Source of the DNA: Sedimenticola thiotaurini
GTDB lineage: Bacteria; Pseudomonadota; Gammaproteobacteria; Chromatiales; Chromatiaceae
DNA: 64,000 bases
NCBI GenBank assembly: GCA_007713595.1
Contig: VMRY01000041.1
Span: 122,906 to 186,905, forward strand
Direction of reading: 5' to 3'
Position numbers and translations under genes: made by a program. Positions 27,722 through 37,094 of the stretch are shown in pieces. How positions within the stretch are numbered: position 1 is the first letter of the stretch; each line of letters begins with the position of its first letter. Below the pieces are notes generated by a model that was given only the letters and a program-made list of their open reading frames with translations, was not told the DNA's origin and searched no databases.

Positions 27722-28597
27722 ATGTTTCAAGGCAGTATGGTAGCGCTGGTCACCCCTATGCGGGAAGATGGCAGCGTTGATGAAAATAGCTTGCGTGAAC
27801 TGGTGGATTGGCACGTCGAGCAGGGTACCGATGCCATTGTTGCTGTGGGCACGACAGGTGAGTCTGCAACTTTGGATGAGCAGGAACACTGCGAGGTTAT
27901 AAGACAGGTCGTCACCTTTACGGACAAACGGGTGCCGGTCATCGCTGGAACCGGGGCCAACTCCACGACCGAAGCTATTCAACTCACCCGTTGTGCCAAA
28001 GAGGCGGGTGCGGATGGCTGTCTGTTGGTAACCCCGTATTACAACAAGCCAACCCAGGAAGGGCTGTACCAGCATTTCAAGGCAGTCGCTGAGGCGGTGG
28101 ATATTCCACAACTCCTGTATAACGTACCGGGCAGGACGGCTTGCGACATGTTGCCAGAGACCGTAGGCAGGCTTTCTGCCATTAATAATATTGTCGGTAT
28201 TAAAGAAGCGACTGGGCAGCTTGACCGGGTAACACAGCTACGCGCGCTGTGTGGCGATGATTTTGCTCTGATTACTGGCGATGATGCCACTTCGCGTGAA
28301 TTTATTTTGCTGGGTGGTGTCGGAACAATCTCGGTCACCGCAAACATTGCGCCTGCAGCCATGCATGCAATGATCAAGGCCGCGCGCAATGGTGATGCCG
28401 ATGAGGCCGCTCGAATTGACTCGGCATTGGCTGGTCTGCACAGGGACCTGTTTCTGGAGTCAAATCCGATTCCGGTCAAATGGGCGCTTGCTGAGATGGG
28501 GCGTATATCCAAGGGTATTCGTCTGCCACTGACATGGTTCGCCGAGACTTACCAGGCCCAACTGCGCCACTCCATGGTTGCTGCAGGTCTTCTCTGA
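27722..28597 (+). CDS. dapA: 4-hydroxy-tetrahydrodipicolinate synthase
   Basis: This 291-residue aldolase condenses pyruvate with aspartate semialdehyde in lysine and diaminopimelate synthesis. Visible features are GTTGESATL (proton relay Thr), YNVPGRTACDM (catalytic Tyr) and VGIKEATG with the Schiff-base Lys near residue 161. The ATG at 27722 is 9 bp after TTGGAG; an in-frame TTG at 27707 is less likely. It forms an operon with bamC 39 bp downstream, as in other gammaproteobacteria. Confidence 0.96.
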   Translation: MFQGSMVALVTPMREDGSVDENSLRELVDWHVEQGTDAIVAVGTTGESATLDEQEHCEVIRQVVTFTDKRVPVIAGTGANSTTEAIQLTRCAKEAGADGCLLVTPYYNKPTQEGLYQHFKAVAEAVDIPQLLYNVPGRTACDMLPETVGRLSAINNIVGIKEATGQLDRVTQLRALCGDDFALITGDDATSREFILLGGVGTISVTANIAPAAMHAMIKAARNGDADEAARIDSALAGLHRDLFLESNPIPVKWALAEMGRISKGIRLPLTWFAETYQAQLRHSMVAAGLL

Positions 28598-28636
28598 AAC
28601 GCCGGATAAAAGGCGACAACAGGTTTATTGAAAATA

Positions 28637-29794
28637 ATGGCTTTGAAATACCGTAACAAACTGGTTTTACTCCTGATTAGCGGCCTGGTTGCCGGTTGTG
28701 GCGCACTGCCGAGTGTGGATGATGTGCTGCCTGATCGTAAGGTTGAGTATAAAAAGGCCAAGGATGCCGGTACCAATCTGGAGATACCGCCAGATCTGAC
28801 CAAGAGCACCATTAATGATCAGCTGGTGATTCCCGGCTCTTCCGGTACTGAGTCGACGACATTATCTGGACAGCTGGAGAGGGAGCGTATTCAGGGTCGA
28901 GTTGCCACACGCACTGGTGTCTTGCCCAAGATTGAGAAGATTGAGGTCATGCGTGATGGAAATCAGCGCTGGCTGCGGATCGAGGGCACACCGGATGATG
29001 TCTGGTACAAGACGGTCGCCTTCTGGCAAGAGAATGGTATTTTGCTGGCCCAGCAGGATCCTACCGTGGGTGTGATGGTGACAGACTGGCTGGAGAACCG
29101 GGCAGACATAAAGAGCGATTTTATTACCGATAAGATTCGCTCTGCCTTTGAAGGGGCCTATTCGGCGGCTACCCGCGATCAATACCGTCTGCGTATTGAG
29201 CCAGCCGCAACCGAAGGCGTTACAGAGCTCTATCTGACCCATCGCGGCATGGAAGAGAAGTACATACTCGATGGAGGTGGTGATCCGGAACGTACGGTGT
29301 GGAATCCCCGGCCTACAGATCACGGCCTTGAGGCTGAGATGCTAAGGCGACTCATGAATTATATGGGGGTCACTGATCAGCAGTCCCGTAGCTCGCTGGC
29401 CCGCAACGGGGCAGTCCAGGCCCGTTCCAGGCTGGTTCGTAACAACAATGAAGTGCTGTTGTTGATGGATGAGGAGCTGAACAGGGCCTGGCGTCTGACG
29501 GGTGTGGCGCTGGATCGGGTTGGCTTTGCTGTTGAGGATCGGGATCGGAGCGAGCGTATCTACTATGTTCGGTACAACGATCCGCTAAAAGAGGCCGAGG
29601 AACCTGGTCTGCTGTCGAAACTGGCATTCTGGCGTGATAACGATAAGAACATCGATAAAGAGAGCCAGTATCAGGTAACCCTGGATACAGAAGGGCGCGG
29701 CACCCGTGTGGTGGTCCGGAATAAAGAGGGTGTCAGGGATAACTCAGAAACGGCCTTGCGTATTCTGACTCTGCTGCATGAGCAGATACAGTAA
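28637..29794 (+). CDS. bamC: Outer membrane assembly lipoprotein BamC
   Basis: The 385-residue lipoprotein has a lipobox ending GLVAGCG (Cys near residue 20), then an unstructured N-terminal region with VEYKKAK and LEIPPDLT, which wraps around BamD in known structures, and two helix-grip domains. It is part of the Bam complex that folds outer-membrane beta-barrels. The ATG at 28637 gives the normal signal peptide; an upstream in-frame TTG at 28628 adds three residues. It lies downstream of dapA in the conserved dapA-bamC arrangement. Confidence 0.92.
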   Translation: MALKYRNKLVLLLISGLVAGCGALPSVDDVLPDRKVEYKKAKDAGTNLEIPPDLTKSTINDQLVIPGSSGTESTTLSGQLERERIQGRVATRTGVLPKIEKIEVMRDGNQRWLRIEGTPDDVWYKTVAFWQENGILLAQQDPTVGVMVTDWLENRADIKSDFITDKIRSAFEGAYSAATRDQYRLRIEPAATEGVTELYLTHRGMEEKYILDGGGDPERTVWNPRPTDHGLEAEMLRRLMNYMGVTDQQSRSSLARNGAVQARSRLVRNNNEVLLLMDEELNRAWRLTGVALDRVGFAVEDRDRSERIYYVRYNDPLKEAEEPGLLSKLAFWRDNDKNIDKESQYQVTLDTEGRGTRVVVRNKEGVRDNSETALRILTLLHEQIQ

Positions 29795-29821
29795 ACTGCT
29801 GACAGGGTAAAGGGCGATACG

Positions 29822-30583
29822 GTGCGATTTGCCTCATTGGGTAGTGGCAGCAGTGGAAATGCCACGCTCATTGAAGGCATCGACACCCGGTTGCTGCTGG
29901 ATTGTGGTTTTCCTGCCAGAGAGGTCGAACGTCGGCTGGCGCTGATTGGGATAACGCCAGAGAGCCTGGATGGCATACTGGTAACCCATGAGCATCAGGA
30001 TCACATCAGGGGGGTTGGCCCCTTAGCGCGCCGTTATAATATCCCGGTCTGGATCACCCATGGAACCTATGGCCAGAATCGCTGCGGGAAGCTGCCTGAA
30101 TTGAGGTTGATTCATAGCCATCATGCCCCCTTTGATATAGGCACTATCACGGTACATCCCTATCCTGTGCCCCATGATGCAAGGGAGCCGGTTCAGTATG
30201 TCTTTGCCGAGGCATCCAGTCGCTTGGGCGTACTGACTGATGCCGGTATGATTACGCCGCACATTCAGGAAGTGTTGCTAGGCATTGATGCGTTATTGCT
30301 GGAATTTAATCATGATGAGGTAATGCTGGCACGGGGTCCCTATCCTCCTGCGTTACAGCGTCGTGTCGGCGGACGATTGGGCCATCTGAACAACGGTCAG
30401 GCGGCTACACTTTTGGAAGCCTTGGATCATGCGCGATTGCGCCATCTGGTCGTGGCTCATATCAGTGAGAAAAACAACCATCCGGAAAAGGTGCGGGAAT
30501 CTATTTTGAGCCGATTGCCAGAATTGGCGTCACGTCTTACCCTGACCAATCAGTCGGATGTGAGTCCCTGGTTTGAGGTCTGA
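29822..30583 (+). CDS. MBL-fold metallo-hydrolase (YycJ/WalJ-like)
   Basis: The 253-residue GTG-initiated protein opens FASLGSGSSGNATLIE, a start typical of the YycJ/VicX group. It carries the metal-binding motif VTHEHQDHIRG near residue 60, followed by further His and Asp ligands (LTDAGM, FNHDE). It is a predicted two-metal hydrolase, possibly a 5'-3' exonuclease by analogy with YycJ. It follows bamC at 27 bp and probably belongs to the same operon. Confidence 0.88.
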   Translation: MRFASLGSGSSGNATLIEGIDTRLLLDCGFPAREVERRLALIGITPESLDGILVTHEHQDHIRGVGPLARRYNIPVWITHGTYGQNRCGKLPELRLIHSHHAPFDIGTITVHPYPVPHDAREPVQYVFAEASSRLGVLTDAGMITPHIQEVLLGIDALLLEFNHDEVMLARGPYPPALQRRVGGRLGHLNNGQAATLLEALDHARLRHLVVAHISEKNNHPEKVRESILSRLPELASRLTLTNQSDVSPWFEV

Positions 30584-30586
30584 TTC

Positions 30587-30997
30587 ATGACATTTAAAGC
30601 CCGTTTTTTTCCACAGGAATCAAGATTTTTACCCGGCCAGCGTTGGCTGAATGTGCTGTTCAGAACAACCCACCTGGTTGGGCTGGGTGGTCTTGGAGCG
30701 GGATTTCTCTATCCGGCAGTGGATCAGAGTTGGCAGCTTTATCTCTATCTGACCCTGATCTCAGGTGTGGGACTCTCTCTCATATCGGTTTACTCCAATG
30801 GGATCTGGTTGCTTCAATTAAGGGGGCAGGCGGTGTTTGTAAAGTTGTTCCTGCTGGTACTGATGACCCCCTTCCCGGAGTTGAAGGCCGAACTCTTTAT
30901 TCTGATTATTGTTATCTCGGGCTGGATAGCCCACGCACCTGCCCGGGTCCGCTACTACTCCCTTTATCACCGGCGGCGCATCGAATCACTCGACTGA
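30587..30997 (+). CDS. Small four-helix membrane protein, unknown
   Basis: The 136-residue protein has about four hydrophobic segments (near residues 28-45, 50-75, 80-97 and 98-115) and a basic C-terminus (RVRYYSLYHRRRIESLD). It begins 3 bp after the MBL-fold gene, so it is translationally linked to it. I do not recognise a named family. It is the end of the dapA-bamC-MBL transcript, and no redox or catalytic motifs are apparent. Confidence 0.7.
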   Translation: MTFKARFFPQESRFLPGQRWLNVLFRTTHLVGLGGLGAGFLYPAVDQSWQLYLYLTLISGVGLSLISVYSNGIWLLQLRGQAVFVKLFLLVLMTPFPELKAELFILIIVISGWIAHAPARVRYYSLYHRRRIESLD

Positions 30998-31108
30998 CTT
31001 TTACCTCGCTGGCCTAATTCAGGTACAGATCTTTGCTGTGGGGCGGAAATTTTTATCGGCTTGGAGTATCATTACCGATTTGGTTTTCCGCCATCAATAA
31101 GGTACCCC

Positions 31109-34100
31109 ATGCTCACTCTTCGCGGTGCTCCAGCCCTCTCCGATTTTCGTCTAAACAAACTTCAGCATCGTCTCTGCGGGGCCGTAGGTCGCCCCCTTGG
31201 TGTGTATGCTGAATATGTCCATTTTGCTGAGCTTAATCAGTCGCTTAGCTCTGATGAGCAAGACGTTCTTGATCGACTGTTGCGCTATGGGCCCCATCTG
31301 GCTGAGCATGAGCCTGAGGGGCAGCTGGTATTAGTCACGCCGCGTCCAGGCACCATCTCACCCTGGTCAACCAAGGCAACGGATATTGCACATAACTGCG
31401 GCCTTGGAAAGGTTGCCCGACTGGAGCGGGGGATTGCCTATTATCTGCATCCAGAGAGTGCTGTTGCGCTGAGTGAGCTTGAACTCGAGACGGCACAAAC
31501 AGTTCTGCATGATCGGATGACAGAGAAGTTTTTTTCTGAGCTGGATGAGGCCAATTGCCTGTTTGCCAAGGCGCAGCCGAAACCTTTTTCGACCGTTGAT
31601 GTGATCGGTGGTGGAAAACCGGCCTTGGGAATTGCCAATACCGAACTGGGTCTGGCGCTGTCGGATGACGAGATAGAGTATCTGGTAGAGAGTTTTCAGG
31701 GACTGGGGCGAAATCCCACCGATGTTGAGCTGATGATGTTTGCCCAGGCCAACTCCGAGCATTGCCGACACAAGATATTTAATGCCGACTGGATCATTGA
31801 TGGTGAGCGTCAGCCGCACTCGCTATTCAAGATGATCCGCAACACCACCGAGCAGTCACCGGATAATGTCCTCTCTGCCTATAAAGACAATGCCGCAGTG
31901 ATGACTGGCCACCCGGGCCAGCGTTGGTTGACGGAGGCGAATTCTCACCGCTATCACTACAGTGCTGAACCGATCCACATTCTGATGAAGGTGGAGACCC
32001 ATAATCACCCGACCGCAATTTCACCGGATCCCGGCGCAGCTACCGGTTCGGGGGGTGAGATCCGCGATGAAGGGGCAACCGGAAAAGGCTCAAAGCCGAA
32101 GGCGGGGTTGACCGGCTTTTCAGTCTCTAATCTCCGTATTCCGGGCGCGGAGCAGCCCTGGGAGCAGAATTTTGGCAAGCCGGATCGGATTGTCTCTGCA
32201 CTGGATATCATGCTGGAAGGTCCGATTGGTGGAGCGTCCTTTAATAATGAATTTGGCCGACCCAATCTGTGTGGCTACTTCCGCACTTTTGAAGAGCGTG
32301 TGGCCGGTCCTGAAGGAGAAGAGCTGCGCGGTTATCACAAGCCCATCATGTTGGCAGGTGGCCTGGGTAATATCCGCGAAGAGCATATCGAGAAACACGA
32401 TTTTCCAGCGGGTTCGCCGTTGGTGGTTTTGGGTGGCCCGGCCATGCTGATCGGGCTGGGTGGTGGTGCTGCCTCCTCCATGGCCAGCGGTACCTCAGCC
32501 GAAGATCTGGATTTCGCCTCAGTGCAGCGTTCCAATCCGGAAATGGAGCGTCGCTGTCAGGAGGTCATCGACCGCTGCTGGGGACGGGGCCTGGATAACC
32601 CGGTCCTGTTTATTCACGATGTGGGTGCCGGGGGCATCTCCAATGCCTTGCCCGAACTGGTCCATGACGCGGGTCGTGGTGGTCGCTTTGAGCTGCGCAC
32701 GGTCCCCAATGATGAACCAGGCATGTCACCGATGGAGATCTGGTGTAACGAGGCCCAAGAGCGCTATGTGATGGCGATTGATATCAATCGACTGGAAGAG
32801 TTCAAGCAGATCTGTGAGCGGGAACGCTGTCCCTATGCCATCGTGGGGGAGGCGACAGATGAAGAGCATCTGCTACTGGGGGATGCTCATTTTGAGAACA
32901 ACCCAATCGACATCTCAATGCCGCTGCTGTTTGGCAAGCCACCGCGCATGCTACGGGATGTAAAGCACAGAACCTTTCACAAGCCTGCGCTCGATCTCTC
33001 GGGCGTAACGCTGGAAGAGGCGGCGAAACGTGTACTACGGCTGCCGGCTGTTGCTAATAAAACCTTTTTGATCAGCATTGGTGATCGGTCGATTACCGGA
33101 CAGGTCGCCAGGGATCAGATGGTCGGCCCCTGGCAGGTGCCGGTTGCCGATCTGGCAGTGACCCTCTCTGACTATGTCGGTTATACCGGCGAGGCGATGG
33201 CCATCGGCGAGCGGACACCGCTGGCCTTGATTGATGCACCCGCTTCCGGGCGCATGGCTATTGGCGAGGCGATCACCAATCTGGCTGCCACGGCGATCGA
33301 CAGGATCAGCGATATCAAGCTCTCAGCTAACTGGATGGCCGCTGCCGGTCATGTCGGTGAAGATGCCAATCTCTATGACACGGTTAAGACGGTAGGGATG
33401 GAGCTCTGTCCTGCGCTGGGTATCTCCATACCGGTCGGCAAGGACTCGATGTCCATGAAGAGCGTCTGGCGTCAGGAGAATGAGGAGCGCGCCATGACTG
33501 CGCCCTTGTCGCTGATCATCAGCGGTTTTGCACCGGTGTCGGATGTGCGTCGGACACTTATCCCCCAGTTGCGGCTGGATCAGGGTGATACCGATCTCAT
33601 CCTGATTGATCTGGGTAAAGGGGCTAACCGTCTGGGTGCGTCTGCCCTGGCCCAGGTATTTAGGCAGGTTGGTCGTCAGGGCGCCGATCTGAATGATCCC
33701 CATGCACTAAGGCAGTTCTTTAAAGTGATCCAGGAGCTGAATATGGATGGGCTCCTGCTCGCCTATCATGATCGCTCGGACGGTGGTCTGTTTACTACCC
33801 TGTGTGAGATGGCATTTGCCGGTCACACAGGCCTGACGGTACAGCTGGATAGCCTGGCTGAGGATGATCTTGCCGTACTCTTTAATGAAGAGCTGGGCGC
33901 GGTAATTCAGGTGCGACACAGTGACACGGATGCCGTGTTAAAGCAGTTCCATGATGCCGGACTGGGTCATCATAGCCATCTGATCGGCACCCTGAATGAC
34001 CAGGATCGCATCTCCATTCAGCGGGGCAAGCAGATGCTGCTGGATATGACGCGTATCGAACTGCAACAGGCCTGGTCTGAAACCACCTTTGCCATGCAGC

Positions 34101-35002
34101 AGCTGCGCGATAACCCGGATTGTGCGCAGGAAGAGTTTGATCGCATTGCTGATGTTACCGATCCAGGTATACAGGTCAGCCTTACATTTGACCCGAATGA
34201 AAACGTGGCATCTCCGATGATTAACAGCGGTCGTCGACCAGAGATTGCTGTATTGCGTGAGCAGGGGGTCAATGGCCAACTGGAGATGGCCAATGCGTTC
34301 CATCGGGCCGGCTTCGATAGTATTGATGTGCATATGTCCGATATCCTCTCTGGACGTGTCACGCTGGATCGTTTCAAGGGACTGGTTGCCTGCGGTGGCT
34401 TTTCATACGGTGATGTGTTGGGTGCAGGGGAAGGCTGGGCAAAATCGATACTCTTCAATCCCCGGGCTCGGGATCAGTTTCAGGCCTATTTTGAGCGCCC
34501 GGAAACCTTCTCTCTCGGTATCTGTAACGGCTGTCAGATGCTCTCAAATCTGCATGACCTGATACCGGGAACGGAAAATTGGCCGCACTTCGTGCGCAAT
34601 CGTTCTGAACAGTTCGAGGCGCGCTTTGTCAGTGTGAAAATTCAGAAGACAGCCTCAATCCTGCTGACCGGAATGCAGGGCTCGGTGTTACCCATTGCCG
34701 TTGCGCATGGTGAAGGCAGGGCAGAGTTCCGTGATGAGAGTCATCTCTCATCGGTGAATAAACAGGTTGTGATGCAGTATGTGGAGAACAGTGGCGAAAT
34801 TGCTGCACGTTATCCGGCGAATCCGAATGGTTCGCCACAGGGAATCTCCGGGCTTACCAGTCAGGACGGGCGCGTTACCATCATGATGCCCCACCCCGAG
34901 CGCGTGGTGCGCAGTGTGACCAACTCCTGGCATCCCGACAGCTGGGGTGAGGATGGTCCCTGGATGAGACTGTTCCAGAATGCCCGTATCTGGCTGGGGT
35001 GA
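31109..35002 (+). CDS. purL: Phosphoribosylformylglycinamidine synthase (large single-chain)
   Basis: The 1297-residue enzyme makes formylglycinamidine ribonucleotide from FGAR, glutamine and ATP in purine synthesis. The N-terminal domain begins [17 protein letters not shown] synthase domains contain [14 protein letters not shown] and [10 protein letters not shown], and a C-terminal class I glutaminase carries the nucleophile region [11 protein letters not shown] and the late MPHPERV His/Glu. Length matches the gammaproteobacterial single-chain form. The ATG at 31109 gives the family N-terminus. It is followed by a 15-bp hairpin. Confidence 0.97.
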   Translation: MLTLRGAPALSDFRLNKLQHRLCGAVGRPLGVYAEYVHFAELNQSLSSDEQDVLDRLLRYGPHLAEHEPEGQLVLVTPRPGTISPWSTKATDIAHNCGLGKVARLERGIAYYLHPESAVALSELELETAQTVLHDRMTEKFFSELDEANCLFAKAQPKPFSTVDVIGGGKPALGIANTELGLALSDDEIEYLVESFQGLGRNPTDVELMMFAQANSEHCRHKIFNADWIIDGERQPHSLFKMIRNTTEQSPDNVLSAYKDNAAVMTGHPGQRWLTEANSHRYHYSAEPIHILMKVETHNHPTAISPDPGAATGSGGEIRDEGATGKGSKPKAGLTGFSVSNLRIPGAEQPWEQNFGKPDRIVSALDIMLEGPIGGASFNNEFGRPNLCGYFRTFEERVAGPEGEELRGYHKPIMLAGGLGNIREEHIEKHDFPAGSPLVVLGGPAMLIGLGGGAASSMASGTSAEDLDFASVQRSNPEMERRCQEVIDRCWGRGLDNPVLFIHDVGAGGISNALPELVHDAGRGGRFELRTVPNDEPGMSPMEIWCNEAQERYVMAIDINRLEEFKQICERERCPYAIVGEATDEEHLLLGDAHFENNPIDISMPLLFGKPPRMLRDVKHRTFHKPALDLSGVTLEEAAKRVLRLPAVANKTFLISIGDRSITGQVARDQMVGPWQVPVADLAVTLSDYVGYTGEAMAIGERTPLALIDAPASGRMAIGEAITNLAATAIDRISDIKLSANWMAAAGHVGEDANLYDTVKTVGMELCPALGISIPVGKDSMSMKSVWRQENEERAMTAPLSLIISGFAPVSDVRRTLIPQLRLDQGDTDLILIDLGKGANRLGASALAQVFRQVGRQGADLNDPHALRQFFKVIQELNMDGLLLAYHDRSDGGLFTTLCEMAFAGHTGLTVQLDSLAEDDLAVLFNEELGAVIQVRHSDTDAVLKQFHDAGLGHHSHLIGTLNDQDRISIQRGKQMLLDMTRIELQQAWSETTFAMQQLRDNPDCAQEEFDRIADVTDPGIQVSLTFDPNENVASPMINSGRRPEIAVLREQGVNGQLEMANAFHRAGFDSIDVHMSDILSGRVTLDRFKGLVACGGFSYGDVLGAGEGWAKSILFNPRARDQFQAYFERPETFSLGICNGCQMLSNLHDLIPGTENWPHFVRNRSEQFEARFVSVKIQKTASILLTGMQGSVLPIAVAHGEGRAEFRDESHLSSVNKQVVMQYVENSGEIAARYPANPNGSPQGISGLTSQDGRVTIMMPHPERVVRSVTNSWHPDSWGEDGPWMRLFQNARIWLG

Positions 35003-35033
35003 TCATCAGGGAGAGGAGTTCTGGATTGATTCA

Positions 35034-35070
35034 CAGGCTCCGCTATCAATTGGCGTGATAGCGGAGCCTG
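35034..35070 (+). terminator. 15-bp perfect hairpin after purL
   Basis: CAGGCTCCGCTATCA (35034-35048) pairs perfectly with TGATAGCGGAGCCTG (35056-35070) around a 7-nt loop. There is no U-tract. It lies between purL and azlC and is very probably a transcription end or RNA-stabilising structure. Confidence 0.65.
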
Positions 35071-35110
35071 ATCGGATGCCTCGGCTATTTGTTCAAAAGG
35101 TAAACTCTGA

Positions 35111-35791
35111 ATGTCGGCGATACTGAGCAGCGCCTTTCGCGCCTCTATACCGGTCATGTTTGGCTATGTGCCATTGGGGATGGCCTTCGGTATCCTGTTC
35201 CAGAATCTTGGCTACGCGTGGTTTTATGCGCCCTTAATGGGTGTCACTGTTTATGCAGGGGCCGCTCAGTTTATGGCGGTCGGCCTACTGGCCGCTCAAG
35301 CCTCTCTGTTTGAGGTGGCGATCTCGACCTTAATCCTCAATTCAAGACATATGTTCTTCGGCGTCTCGCTGCTGGGTCGGTATCGCGCCACGGGGCTGAA
35401 AAAACTCTATCTCATCTTTGGTCTGACCGATGAAACCTATTCACTGATAACCAGTACCCAGTCGCCTGACAGTCAACATGAGCAAGACTATTATGTCGCA
35501 CTGACAGCGCTCAATCAGTGTTACTGGGTGACCGGCTGTGCTTTGGGGGCCCTGTTTGGTGCCAATGTGGAGTTTGATACCGCAGGTATGGATTTTGCCC
35601 TGACAGCGCTGTTTATGGTGCTGATGCTGGAGCAGTGGAAGAAGTTGCGTGAGCCCTATCCATTTCTGGTTGCGCTGGCTTGTGGAGTGGCTGCACTGCT
35701 GCTGTTCCGGGAACAGATGTTGCTGGTTTCCATCGGTCTCTCTATTGCCTTGTTACTGGCAAGAGGCAAACACTCCCGGGTAACCTTATGA
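35111..35791 (+). CDS. azlC: AzlC-type branched-chain amino acid exporter, large subunit
   Basis: This 226-residue polytopic membrane protein has the AzlC features PLGMAFGILFQN, YAGAAQFMAVGLL and LILNSRHMFFGVSL. AzlC with its small partner AzlD exports branched-chain amino acids and analogues. The last codon overlaps the azlD start (ATGA at 35788), so the subunits are translationally coupled. It follows purL and its hairpin, and is probably transcribed independently. Confidence 0.9.
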   Translation: MSAILSSAFRASIPVMFGYVPLGMAFGILFQNLGYAWFYAPLMGVTVYAGAAQFMAVGLLAAQASLFEVAISTLILNSRHMFFGVSLLGRYRATGLKKLYLIFGLTDETYSLITSTQSPDSQHEQDYYVALTALNQCYWVTGCALGALFGANVEFDTAGMDFALTALFMVLMLEQWKKLREPYPFLVALACGVAALLLFREQMLLVSIGLSIALLLARGKHSRVTL

Positions 35792-36129
35792 GTGATACTG
35801 GCTATCTGTTGATGGTTTTTCTGGTGATGACCGTGGCGACCTTTATCACTCGCCTGATCCCGTTTGTGGCTTTTCGTAATAAAAGTGAACACCCGCTGTT
35901 GCAGTATCTGGGACGTTATATGCCACCCGCCATAATGACCATTCTGGTGCTTTATAGTCTCAAGTCTGTTGATTTGACTCAGGCGCCTTATGGCGTAAAT
36001 GAACTGCTGGCACTGCTACTGACCACGTTGCTACACCTATGGCGTGGTAATGCCTTGTTGAGTATCTTCGCAGGAACACTGTTTTATATGGCAGCTGTGC
36101 AGCTTGGCTTGTTTACAGGGCTTTATTAA
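35788..36129 (+). CDS. azlD: AzlD-type exporter small subunit
   Basis: The 113-residue protein has three to four membrane segments, with VATFITRLIPFVAF and YMPPAIMTILVLYSL typical of AzlD. The ATG at 35788 overlaps the azlC stop by ATGA, fixing the start, although the frame stays open for 36 codons upstream. It presumably forms the exporter together with AzlC. Confidence 0.9.
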   Translation: MSDTGYLLMVFLVMTVATFITRLIPFVAFRNKSEHPLLQYLGRYMPPAIMTILVLYSLKSVDLTQAPYGVNELLALLLTTLLHLWRGNALLSIFAGTLFYMAAVQLGLFTGLY

Positions 36130-36423
36130 ATCAGGAGCTGCTCTGTTGTTTTAGACTGGCATGCAGGTCTTCCTGCGCATCTGTTTAAAAAATGCTGGGC
36201 GATATTGTCGCGTTTTATCTCATAACTTTCCTCACTGTAAACACCCTAACCGACAATACGCTATATGCGGTTCAGTCGCTCGCACACTTGATCCAGCGTC
36301 TGGGTGAATCGTCTTCTTTGCATTGGATTAGTCCAGAGCGCCCCTTACTGCGTAGTTCCAGGTGCGACTGCAGAAAATAGCACTGTAACAAAAGATCCTG
36401 TTTTCCGGTCTCGAGCGCCAGCT
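36130..36423. other. Gene-free stretch, nothing recognised
   Basis: The 294 bp between azlD and the convergent universal stress gene contain only short frames without family resemblance. No strong hairpin or RNA gene was seen. Confidence 0.4.
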
Positions 36424-36864
36424 TCAGTCACTCTCAACCCGTATAGCCAATACGTCACATTTTGCCAGATGAAGCACGCCATTGGCGGTGGAACCCAGCA
36501 ACAGTTGTAGCCCATGTCTGCCATGGCTTCCAATGATAATCAGATCAGCCTTCTGCTCTTCTGCAACGCGTACGATCTCCCGCTTCGGTGTTCCAATCTC
36601 AACTAAGTGAGTCGTATTCTGCAGTTGCCTTTCATCAATCATAGCCTGTAGCTTGGACTCAGCCTGTTTGGCCAATCGTTGATCCAGATCCAGATCTTCA
36701 GGCAGTGGAATCTCACCGGTATACATCGCGCCTGTGTACTCGACAACATGCACCAGCGTCATCCGGGCACCGTTTATCTTCTGCTGTTCAATCGCCTTGG
36801 CAAGGACTGCCTCGAACTCCTTGGAAAAGTCGACAGCTACCAGAATGTGTTGATAGTTAGCCAT
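36424..36864 (-). CDS. uspA: Universal stress protein
   Basis: The 146-residue UspA-fold protein begins NYQHILVAVDFSKEFEAV and ends with the nucleotide-binding loop LIIIGSHGRHGLQLLLGSTANGVL, here noted as GSHGRHG and GSTANGVL. Such proteins bind ATP or dimerise and support survival under stress or low oxygen. It is monocistronic and transcribed away from the TtrS-like kinase gene, with 230 bp between the two starts. GGAGGT lies 8 bp before its ATG. The exact Usp class is uncertain. Confidence 0.9.
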   Translation of the reverse strand: MANYQHILVAVDFSKEFEAVLAKAIEQQKINGARMTLVHVVEYTGAMYTGEIPLPEDLDLDQRLAKQAESKLQAMIDERQLQNTTHLVEIGTPKREIVRVAEEQKADLIIIGSHGRHGLQLLLGSTANGVLHLAKCDVLAIRVESD

Positions 36865-37094
36865 TTTGTAACCTCCTGTGCTCTGCTACCTTCATTATGG
36901 TGTCAGTGGGTTTTTTTTTCCATATATAAACGTGCCGCAAATGATATGGGTTAACAAGTTGATTTTTATAGATAAATTATGCAGTAGCATGTTGCCGGCG
37001 CAGCATTGTCGGGGATTCCTGCATATCGGTTGCCAACTTGCCTGAACCTGGAATATTCCGTAGTCTGCAGCGACCACCGTTTAAGGATTGTGCC

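Noticed and set aside
36959..36972. Possible FNR-like site TTGATTTTTATAGA between usp and the kinase
   Set aside because: Only the left half matches; two of five bases differ in the right half, too weak to claim.
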